This document shows positions 1 through 6,704 of a DNA stretch of 56,454 bases, in pieces (position 1 is the stretch's first letter; every line of letters starts with the position of its first letter). The stretch spans positions 1 through 56,454 of the forward strand of contig JBPRGG010000093.1 in the NCBI GenBank assembly GCA_051418075.1, read 5' to 3'. The notes under the pieces are model-generated. The model ran no database searches. It was not told the DNA's origin and saw only the letters and a list, made by a program, of their open reading frames with translations. This stretch comes from JBPRGG01 sp051418075. GTDB lineage: Bacteria > Bacteroidota > Bacteroidia > Cytophagales > Cyclobacteriaceae. The position numbers and the translations under genes are program-made.

Positions 1-131
1 TTTTTTAGATAAAAGTTTAATTTTTTTAGATGAAATAAAAATTTAAATAGATTTACTTTAAAATTATTATTGAGCTATTCTTTGTTTAATTACAATTAAA
101 ACTTTTTAAACCCTTATTCCCAAGCAATCAT

Positions 132-1469
132 ATGAAAAAAATACTAATAAAAGGCGCTAAACTGATCAATGAAGGTAAAATAATACAGGCAGATGTTTTG
201 GTGGATCAGGGAATCATTGCCAGGATAGGGTCTGACATTTCCTGTCCGGCAAACTGTCATATTATTGAAGGTGAACATAAGTATCTGCTGCCTGGTGTAA
301 TTGACGATCAGGTGCATTTCAGAGAACCAGGATTAACCCATAAAGCAGACCTGAAAACAGAAAGTCAGGCCGCAGTAGCAGGGGGTGTTACTTCTTTTAT
401 GGAAATGCCTAACACTCAGCCACCCACTTTGACTCAGGAATTGCTGGAAGAAAAATATGCCCTGGCAGCTCAAAAATCCAGTGCCAATTATTCCTTTTAT
501 ATGGGAACCTCCAATGACAATCTGTCTGAAGTACTTAAAACAGATCCCGCCAATGTTTGCGGCATAAAGATCTTTATGGGTTCCTCTACTGGTAATATGT
601 TGGTAGACGATCAAAAGACGCTGGAACAGGTTTTTTCCAAAGCTCCTTTGTTGATCGCTACCCATTGTGAAGATGAACAAACCATCAGAGATAACCAGTC
701 CCGGTATCAAAATCAATATGGAGAGGATATACCTGTCAGCAACCATCCTGACATACGTTCAGAAGAAGCTTGTTACAGATCATCTTCCTTTGCCAGTGAC
801 CTGGCCCAAAAATATGGTGCCCGGTTACACATTCTACATATTTCCACTGGTAAGGAAACGCATCTTTTTAATAATGAGCTACCATTAAATCAGAAGAAGA
901 TCACCGCAGAAGCATGCATTCATCACCTTTGGTTCAGCCGGGAAGACTATCAGGAAAAAGGCACCCTGATCAAATGGAACCCGTCAGTTAAAAATGAGAC
1001 TGACCGGGAACAGATCTGGCAGGCTCTGCTGGATGACCGGATCGATGTAATAGCTACAGACCATGCCCCTCATACCCTGTCTGAAAAGCAAAACAAATAC
1101 CTGAAAGCTCCCTCCGGAGGTCCCTTAATTCAACACAGTCTGGTAGCGATGCTGGAATTTTATCATCAGGGTAAGATCAGCCTGCCCAAAATCGTGGAAA
1201 AGATGTGCCACAATCCCGCCATTTTGTACCAGATAGCCCAAAGGGGGTTTATCAGGGAAGGTTTTTGGGCCGATCTGGTATTGGTGGACCTGGATGACCC
1301 CTGGGAGGTTAAAAAAGAAAATATCCTTTACAAGTGTGGCTGGTCACCATTTGAAGGTCAGGTATTTAAATCAAGTGTCACCCATACCATAGTGTCCGGA
1401 GAACTGGTTTGGGAAAATGATAAGATCAACCCGACAGTAAGAGGTAAAAGGTTGAAATTTGAAAGATAA
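132..1469 (+). CDS. pyrC: Dihydroorotase (class I, Bacteroidota type)
   Basis: This 445-residue amidohydrolase should catalyse the reversible cyclisation of N-carbamoyl-aspartate to dihydroorotate, the third step of cytosolic pyrimidine synthesis. Visible family marks are the N-terminal metal motif DDQVHFREPG (about 58-67), the MEMPNT substrate loop (about 90-95), GIKIFMG with the candidate carboxylated lysine K146, metal-type histidines H178 and H233/H236, and ATDHAPHT with D310. The usual HxH metal pair is reduced to Q60-V-H62; from memory this is common in Bacteroidota homologues, so it need not mean loss of activity. The ATG at 132 follows an AT-rich leader and gives the expected N-terminus. 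It stands alone, followed by a tRNA gene on the same strand. Function is well supported by family similarity; other cyclic amidohydrolases such as allantoinase are less likely given the REPGLTHK segment. Confidence 0.93.
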   Translation: MKKILIKGAKLINEGKIIQADVLVDQGIIARIGSDISCPANCHIIEGEHKYLLPGVIDDQVHFREPGLTHKADLKTESQAAVAGGVTSFMEMPNTQPPTLTQELLEEKYALAAQKSSANYSFYMGTSNDNLSEVLKTDPANVCGIKIFMGSSTGNMLVDDQKTLEQVFSKAPLLIATHCEDEQTIRDNQSRYQNQYGEDIPVSNHPDIRSEEACYRSSSFASDLAQKYGARLHILHISTGKETHLFNNELPLNQKKITAEACIHHLWFSREDYQEKGTLIKWNPSVKNETDREQIWQALLDDRIDVIATDHAPHTLSEKQNKYLKAPSGGPLIQHSLVAMLEFYHQGKISLPKIVEKMCHNPAILYQIAQRGFIREGFWADLVLVDLDDPWEVKKENILYKCGWSPFEGQVFKSSVTHTIVSGELVWENDKINPTVRGKRLKFER

Positions 1470-1484
1470 TTATCCGCTAATTTT

Positions 1485-1514
1485 TTGTAAATACAACTTT
1501 AAGAATTATTTTTG
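1485..1514 (+). promoter_or_regulatory. Promoter of the tRNA-His gene (TTG-N19-TATTTTTG)
   Basis: TTG at 1485-1487 is followed after 19 bases by TATTTTTG at 1507-1514. This matches the Bacteroidota primary sigma pattern (-33 TTG, -7 TAnnTTTG). The mature tRNA begins 17 bases after the box, which suits a short 5' leader removed by RNase P. The motif is seen directly; its use as a promoter is inferred. Confidence 0.65.
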
Positions 1515-1530
1515 CATTCCAATTTAACAT

Positions 1531-1605
1531 GGTGATTGTAGTTCAGTTGGTTAGAACGCCTGATTGTGGTTCAGGAGGTCGCCGGTTCGAGTCCGGTCTT
1601 TCACC
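1531..1605 (+). tRNA. tRNA-His (anticodon GTG)
   Basis: The sequence folds as a tRNA. The D stem is GTTC/GAAC, the anticodon stem CCTGA/TCAGG holds the loop TTGTGGT, and the T arm is GCCGG/CCGGT around TTCGAGT. The anticodon GTG reads histidine codons, and an extra G at 1531 opposite C at 1605 fits the G-1 identity base of tRNA-His. CCA is not encoded. The acceptor stem as read has two U-U oppositions (5:68 and 6:67), so pairing there is imperfect. Confidence 0.93.
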
Positions 1606-1617
1606 CAAACATTTCAT

Positions 1618-1652
1618 AATGCCTTAACAAGTTCCTGTTAAGGCATTTTTTA
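1618..1652 (+). terminator. Rho-independent terminator after tRNA-His
   Basis: A perfect 10-bp stem, TGCCTTAACA (1620-1629) pairing with TGTTAAGGCA (1636-1645), has a 6-base loop and runs straight into a T tract at 1646-1652. Two further A-T pairs extend its base. It ends the tRNA transcript and separates it from the downstream membrane-protein gene. Confidence 0.93.
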
Positions 1653-1671
1653 TATAAAATTCAGCTATCAG

Positions 1672-2247
1672 ATGCCGGAATTTATCATTGTTAAAGATTA
1701 CAGTCTATCCATGGAGAAAACCCAGCTGGTGGTAATTCCTGTGATCATTTTCAGTGGGCTTTTGACCGGTTCTGTTTATTATTATAGTTATCCGGAAACA
1801 TTTTGGATGAGCTTTTCGGATTTTTTCCTTGACTTTTGGATACTTTTTATCCCTGGAATTTTATTGCATGAGCTTTTACATGCCCTGGGCTGGCTTTCCT
1901 TTTCTCAGGCCGGTTTCAGTGATATGAAATTCGGTTTTCACTGGAAAACCCTTACCCCTTATGCACACTGCAAATTACCTATGAAGGTCAATCCTTACCG
2001 ATGGGGTTGCCTGCTGCCTGGTTTGGCCATGGGGATTATTCCCTGGACAATAGCCCTGATCCTGGGGAATGATTGGTTGGCCTGGTTCAGCATATTTTTT
2101 ACCATAGCTGCAGGAGGGGATCTATACATTTTATGGTTGATCCGTAAAGTAAAATCACATCAATGGGTAAAAGATCATCCGGACAAAATAGGAGGCATGG
2201 TCATGGAATACAAAAATCATGATGTATTAAATGACTTCGAAAAGTAA
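1672..2247 (+). CDS. DUF3267 putative membrane zinc metalloprotease
   Basis: This is a 191-residue multi-pass membrane protein of the DUF3267 type, described as a putative zincin peptidase. The motif HELLH at 66-70 lies in a hydrophobic segment and matches the HExxH zinc-binding pattern. A later segment, CKLPMKVNPYRWG followed by LLPGL, is the second conserved DUF3267 block. About four hydrophobic stretches are visible (near 20-40, 50-68, 110-130 and 135-155). The substrate is unknown; members are usually single genes. It lies 20 bases past the tRNA terminator with no obvious TAnnTTTG box. The family call is good, while peptidase activity is only inferred from the HExxH motif. Confidence 0.8.
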   Translation: MPEFIIVKDYSLSMEKTQLVVIPVIIFSGLLTGSVYYYSYPETFWMSFSDFFLDFWILFIPGILLHELLHALGWLSFSQAGFSDMKFGFHWKTLTPYAHCKLPMKVNPYRWGCLLPGLAMGIIPWTIALILGNDWLAWFSIFFTIAAGGDLYILWLIRKVKSHQWVKDHPDKIGGMVMEYKNHDVLNDFEK

Positions 2248-2299
2248 TTCCGCGGCTTCTTGAACCAGCAAAAAGCTGAAAGGGCAGCCCGACAAGCCA

Positions 2300-2321
2300 A
2301 ATGCCGGGTGAATGCCGGGTG
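2300..2321. repeat. 11-bp perfect tandem duplication
   Basis: AATGCCGGGTG occurs twice with no spacer (2300-2310 and 2311-2321), upstream of the XRE regulator start. It could be a slippage product or a repeated binding site; nothing more can be said from one locus. Confidence 0.7.
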
Positions 2322-2387
2322 AAAATTCCTGTCATTTTTTGCATAAAGCTGATACAGAACCTATTATTGCTTAATAAATTTAAGCTT

Positions 2388-3239
2388 ATGGATCAGCCTG
2401 AACTTGGATTAAAAATTGCCGAGCTACGTAAATTAAAGGGCCTTACCCAGGACCAATTGGCACAAGAATGCAACATCAATGTCAGGACCCTGCAAAGGAT
2501 CGAAACAGGAAAAGTGACACCCCGCAGATACACCCTCAACCTGCTCTTTGCACAGCTGGATTATGAACCTCCAAATGAGCCGCTCAGGAAGTCTTATTTT
2601 TTCACTGATTATTTGATAGCAATCCTGAGTGATAAGTCAGGATCAGAACCAACAGCTAAACTGGCGACCTACCTGAAATATTCCTGGATAGCCGGAATCA
2701 TTTATTTTGTATTGGGATTTTTAATGGCAGGACTGGAAATGCTACGTTTTCAGGATGAGCTATTAATAGCCGGAACCGCATTTTATATCCTGCTTAAGCT
2801 ATTAACCATGATTACAGCTGTTTACTTTTTAGGTGGATTTGTGCTGATGGGACATCAAATGAAAAATCAACTGTTAAGCATCATTGCTTTAATTTCATTG
2901 TTTGCCCTGGCATTATTTTCAGTGTATGATATTGCCTCATTGTTTTATCAGGCATCAGAAAAACCTACAATGGACGGGGCCGAAGGCATAACTTTTGGAG
3001 TAATAGAAATACTTTTTGGGTTGGGCTTACTGAAATTGATCCATGATTTTGGATTAACTTCAATACTTGCTGGTATTTTCACCATAGTTGCTGGTATTTT
3101 CTTTCTCACCCTGGTTTTTTGGTTTGTAGGAATGATCATGACCATTCCGGCTGAAATATTTCAGATCATATTATTATACAAAGCTTGTAGCCATCCTGAT
3201 GTGGTTGCAGTAAATGATGGGCAAACTCGGCTGGCATGA
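2388..3239 (+). CDS. XRE-family helix-turn-helix regulator with C-terminal membrane domain
   Basis: Starting at the ATG at 2388, the protein has 283 residues. An XRE/Cro-type helix-turn-helix occupies about residues 5-62 (GLKIAELRKLKGLTQDQLAQ, then RTLQRIETGKVTPR). It is followed by a hydrophilic linker and about five hydrophobic segments (roughly 95-120, 125-150, 160-180, 200-225 and 230-260). This predicts a DNA-binding domain tethered to the inner membrane. The longer open frame from 2301 adds 29 residues unlike any XRE N-terminus and runs through an 11-bp tandem duplication, so the shorter start is preferred. Target and signal are unknown. Confidence 0.8.
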   Translation: MDQPELGLKIAELRKLKGLTQDQLAQECNINVRTLQRIETGKVTPRRYTLNLLFAQLDYEPPNEPLRKSYFFTDYLIAILSDKSGSEPTAKLATYLKYSWIAGIIYFVLGFLMAGLEMLRFQDELLIAGTAFYILLKLLTMITAVYFLGGFVLMGHQMKNQLLSIIALISLFALALFSVYDIASLFYQASEKPTMDGAEGITFGVIEILFGLGLLKLIHDFGLTSILAGIFTIVAGIFFLTLVFWFVGMIMTIPAEIFQIILLYKACSHPDVVAVNDGQTRLA

Positions 3240-3461
3240 TTTAGCAGCTGATTTGAAAAAATTTTAAAATTTAAAACAGATAGCTTAACCAAGAAATTCA
3301 GGAACTGATTTACTCTCTTACCAAACGAACTGATTTAGCTGGCATACAGCCTCTTCAATTCATTGCACCAACTGCTATTGCAGAGGTATAATGTGGAATA
3401 TTACCCATTTAGCAATTAATGTATTAAATTAGAATCAAAAAATACTAAGAATGGTAAGCTA

Positions 3462-4331
3462 ATGGAAAAATTAAGTTGCCTTTTTTTATTTCTCCTTTTA
3501 AGTAATATGGTGACTTATGCTGATCCGGGAGAAATCATACAGGAATCTAGGATCTACAAAAGTATTAACGGAATTGATCTTACTGTAGATATTTTTTATC
3601 AGGAAACAGCAGTCAAAGAAAAAGGCAATCATGCTATAGCTTTTTTTCATGGGGGAGGCTGGGCTTTTGGCAGTCCTTCCGAATTTTTTGGAGCCTGCCG
3701 AAGGTATGCAGCCAAAGGGTTTATTACTTTTTCATTTGCCTATCGATTAAGTATTCAGGAGGATGGTACTGTTCCACACCCGGAGATCACCCCAATAGAA
3801 AGTACCAAAGATGCACGCTCAGCTTTGCGTTGGCTTAAAAAAAATGCGGGTACCTGGAATATCAACCAGAACAAGATTATAGCTGCAGGACAATCTGTAG
3901 GAGGTCAACTATCTTTATCCACGGCGATGATGGATCAGGTTAATGAAGCTACTGATGATCTTTCCATTGATCCCCGTCCCGCCGCTTTTTTACTTTATTC
4001 CAGCAATGTAAATACGATGGAAGCCTGGGCTGACCGCTTATTGGGTGATCGAAGAAAGGAAATATGGTCTATATCCCCCTACCATAATATCAGACCTGAT
4101 CTACCTCCAGCCATTGCATTTCATGGTAAAGATGACAAAACGGTTTATTTCTGGGTGGTTGGGCTTTTTAAGGAAAAGACTTTAAAAGCAGGAAATTATT
4201 TTGAATTGATCCCTTATCCGGGTCGAAAGCATTATCTGGGTGAAGGCAATGAAAAATATGCCACCTATTTTGATGAGGAAATCCTGGAACGCAGCGACAG
4301 GTTTTTAGAAAAACTTGATTTAATGCCTTAG
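3462..4331 (+). CDS. Secreted alpha/beta-hydrolase esterase (HSL/BD-FAE-like)
   Basis: This 289-residue protein has a clear signal peptide (hydrophobic 6-18, likely cut near A20). The oxyanion-hole motif HGGGW is at 63-67, the nucleophile elbow GQSVGG places Ser145, HGKDD gives Asp225 and GRKHYLG gives His257. Together these form a complete esterase triad of the hormone-sensitive-lipase or acetyl-xylan-esterase kind. It is probably exported and acts on esterified carbohydrate or small esters; the exact substrate cannot be read. The sulfatase gene downstream on the same strand (275 bases away) makes a role in polymer degradation plausible but does not prove it. Confidence 0.82.
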   Translation: MEKLSCLFLFLLLSNMVTYADPGEIIQESRIYKSINGIDLTVDIFYQETAVKEKGNHAIAFFHGGGWAFGSPSEFFGACRRYAAKGFITFSFAYRLSIQEDGTVPHPEITPIESTKDARSALRWLKKNAGTWNINQNKIIAAGQSVGGQLSLSTAMMDQVNEATDDLSIDPRPAAFLLYSSNVNTMEAWADRLLGDRRKEIWSISPYHNIRPDLPPAIAFHGKDDKTVYFWVVGLFKEKTLKAGNYFELIPYPGRKHYLGEGNEKYATYFDEEILERSDRFLEKLDLMP

Positions 4332-4473
4332 GATCAAGTGAGGAATTTACCTATAACCTAAGTTGTAGCTGTAAAGTTGTAGGAATGTCATTCATTAATG
4401 CAGACAGCGAATATAACTTATACTTTTCAGACAAGGATATTAGCATGGTGACATGACTTTTTGCTAATCTAAA

Positions 4474-4511
4474 GATCCGCCAGATGGCAGCAGATCCGCC
4501 AGTTGGCAGCA
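4474..4511. repeat. 19-bp tandem repeat, two copies
   Basis: The unit GATCCGCCAGATGGCAGCA (4474-4492) is followed directly by a copy differing at one base (4493-4511). Each unit contains short inverted arms GCCA/TGGC. The rest of the 4332-4606 spacer holds nothing recognisable. Confidence 0.75.
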
Positions 4512-4606
4512 ATAAATTAACCTACCCCCCAAAATGCAGGCAACAGCAGGATTCAATTTTGAAAAAGTTGCTTTAGATTTACGCTATAATAAAATTACAT
4601 CAACCC

Positions 4607-6367
4607 ATGATAAATATCCCAAATATCATTTACTACACCAGCTTGATTTTTATGGCACTGATCATTAGCTGCGACGGCTCAAATCAAACAGACCAGGAAG
4701 CTTCCCAAACTAAAAACCAGACTGAAAGACCCAATATTTTGTGGCTGGTCACTGAAGATATGAGCCCATATATTCCTGCTTTTGGAGATTCCACTATTCA
4801 AACACCTAACCTGAGCAGATTGGCCGAGGAAGGAATTCGCTATACCAATTTATTTTCACCCTCCGGTGTTTGTGCTCCCAGCCGGGCCGCCATTGCTTCA
4901 GGTCTATACCCTACCAGCTTTGGAGCAAACCATATGCGTACACATTCCCATCGGGATATTACTGGGCTGCCTTATTATGAAGCAGTGCCTCCGGCTGAAG
5001 CCGAAATGATGAGCCAGATACTGCGAAGAAATGGCTATTACTGCACCAATAACCTAAAACAGGATTACCAGTTTAAGCCCCCGGTCACTGCCTGGGATGA
5101 ATCAAGTCCCTATGCCCATTGGCGCAACCGGCAGCAGGGTCAGCCTTTTTTCTCCATATTTAATTTTACCGTCACCCATGAATCCGGCTTGTTTGAACCT
5201 TATGGATTCAGGAAAATGGAAAACCGGCACTATTTTTCCGGTGATACCACTTATGAGGTAAGCGGCTTTGGTGAAAGGATGAGTGAAGAAGAAACCGCAG
5301 TGCATATTCCCAAAGATCTGGATTTCAATATACCACCCTATCTGCCCAATACACCGGTAGTAAAACGAGATATGTGGAAGATGTATAACAACATTGCAGA
5401 AATGGACCGGCAGTTGGGAGCTATTCTGGAACAACTGGAATCAGATGGTATGCTGGAAAATACCATTATTTTCTTTTATGCCGATCATGGGGGACCCTTA
5501 CCCCGGCAGAAGCGCCTGATTTATGATTCCGGACTTGAGTCACCTATGATCATCAGGTTTCCTGGTAGATCCGGGGTAGTGGGTGGACAGGTTAATGATG
5601 AGCTGGTCAGCTTTATAGACTTTGCCCCTACAATATTATCCCTGGCCGGTATTGAACCTCCTGATTACCTGCATGGCCGGGCATTCTTAGGAGAATATGA
5701 AGCTCAGAAAAAAAGGAATTATATTCATGCCGCCGCTGATCGTCTGGATGAGTTTACTGATGCCATCAGAGCTGTGCGGGATAAAAGGTTTAAGTACATC
5801 AGGAATTACCGGCCGGAACAGGGATACTATCTTCCTGTAGCCTATCGGGAGCAGATCCCTACTATGAAGGAACTTTTAAGATTACGGGATGAGGGAAAAT
5901 TAAATGAAGCACAAAGTCAGTGGTTCAGGAAAAATAAGCCGGCAGAAGAATTATTTGATACTCAAAATGACCCACATGAATTGAAAAACCTGGCTAATGA
6001 TCCTGAATATCAGGATAAGCTGAAAGAACTTAGCGCTGAAATGGACCGCTGGTTGACTTCCATTGGTGATAAACCCAATATGCCAGAAAAACAATTGGTA
6101 CTTGAGCTTTGGGATGGTGCCAGCAAACAACCTGCTACATCCAGGCCGGAAGTGCAGATGACTGATGGCAGGGTTACCATCACTTGTCCTACAGAAGGTG
6201 CAGCTATTGGATATAAGCTGTTTGGAGAAGATAAGGAGACTGATGCCTGGTCCATTTATCAGGAGCCTTTTCAATTACCAGAACAAGTAGATTCTATTAC
6301 AGTTAATGCTCACAGGATAGGTTTTGTTCCCATACAGATCACTGTGTTTCCGACGGAGTTGGAATGA
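4607..6367 (+). CDS. Sulfatase lipoprotein, N-sulfoglucosamine sulfohydrolase-like
   Basis: This 586-residue alkaline-phosphatase-fold sulfatase has a lipobox IISC (Cys22), so it is probably lipid-anchored. The core begins at PNILWLVTEDMS (about 42-53, metal Asp51). The signature CAPSR at 89-93 carries Cys89, the residue converted to formylglycine in type-I sulfatases. ADHGG and later metal-site segments follow. Sequence style (TEDMSPY, HMRTHS) resembles heparan N-sulfatase-like sulfatases. The last 80 or so residues resemble the C-terminal beta-sandwich found after chitobiase-like enzymes. A maturation enzyme is not in the window. Likely role: removing sulfate from a sulfated polysaccharide outside the cytoplasm; the substrate is inferred only. 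Confidence 0.87.
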   Translation: MINIPNIIYYTSLIFMALIISCDGSNQTDQEASQTKNQTERPNILWLVTEDMSPYIPAFGDSTIQTPNLSRLAEEGIRYTNLFSPSGVCAPSRAAIASGLYPTSFGANHMRTHSHRDITGLPYYEAVPPAEAEMMSQILRRNGYYCTNNLKQDYQFKPPVTAWDESSPYAHWRNRQQGQPFFSIFNFTVTHESGLFEPYGFRKMENRHYFSGDTTYEVSGFGERMSEEETAVHIPKDLDFNIPPYLPNTPVVKRDMWKMYNNIAEMDRQLGAILEQLESDGMLENTIIFFYADHGGPLPRQKRLIYDSGLESPMIIRFPGRSGVVGGQVNDELVSFIDFAPTILSLAGIEPPDYLHGRAFLGEYEAQKKRNYIHAAADRLDEFTDAIRAVRDKRFKYIRNYRPEQGYYLPVAYREQIPTMKELLRLRDEGKLNEAQSQWFRKNKPAEELFDTQNDPHELKNLANDPEYQDKLKELSAEMDRWLTSIGDKPNMPEKQLVLELWDGASKQPATSRPEVQMTDGRVTITCPTEGAAIGYKLFGEDKETDAWSIYQEPFQLPEQVDSITVNAHRIGFVPIQITVFPTELE

Positions 6368-6485
6368 TGGTGTATTTAGAGCTGAATTTTTCAAAAATTT
6401 ACTTTGAGTAACAGAGTTGATGATAATTCGGTGGTAAACCAATATTAGTAATCTTCCATTTTCCGGAGACAACTGAGCCCCATTG

Positions 6486-6549
6486 AATTTGTCTGAACTA
6501 TGATTATTTTAAAAATCAAAAGCAGCGCTGGCCCTACAGAAAATGCAGG
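6486..6549. repeat. Dispersed intergenic repeat, copy A
   Basis: The stretch beginning ATTTGTCTGAACTATGAT and ending CCTACAGAAAATGCAGG matches 9735-9798 in the same orientation over about 64 bases, with roughly four in five positions identical by eye. The ending block is identical in both copies. It is non-coding in all frames as far as I can see. Confidence 0.75.
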
Positions 6550-6563
6550 TACAACGTTGTACC
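6548..6563. repeat. Perfect 16-bp palindrome
   Basis: GGTACAACGTTGTACC equals its own reverse complement. It sits at the right edge of repeat copy A, in the convergent spacer between the sulfatase gene and uvrA. It could be a protein-binding site or part of a mobile-repeat end. Confidence 0.8.
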
Positions 6564-6704
6564 AGGATAACTTGGTAAATAGAGTTAGATCCATTCTGCA
6601 GCTGATTAACAAAAGCAAGAGTAAAGTAGAAACTTTATTTAAATGCAATCTTAATTTCCAGTACATTTCAAAAAAATCCTCAAGCAACATCTACCATTCT
6701 AATC

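Larger units (their letters stand above)
6368..6704. other. Gene-free spacer with dispersed repeat copy A and a palindrome
   Basis: No convincing gene lies here; short open frames on both strands overlap each other and have no family features. The spacer holds copy A of a dispersed repeat (6486-6549) and a perfect 16-bp palindrome (6548-6563). The sulfatase gene ends on its left and uvrA on its right, so it is a convergent spacer, but no clear terminator hairpin with a T tract was found. Confidence 0.7.

Noticed and set aside
1..131. A promoter box for the dihydroorotase gene (ATTCTTTG near 76-83)
   Set aside because: It has the wrong first base or one base too many compared with TAnnTTTG and no TTG at the right distance.
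3462..6367. A polysaccharide utilisation locus at the left end
   Set aside because: There is an esterase and a sulfatase but no SusC/SusD pair, glycoside hydrolase or sensor nearby, so the evidence is too thin.
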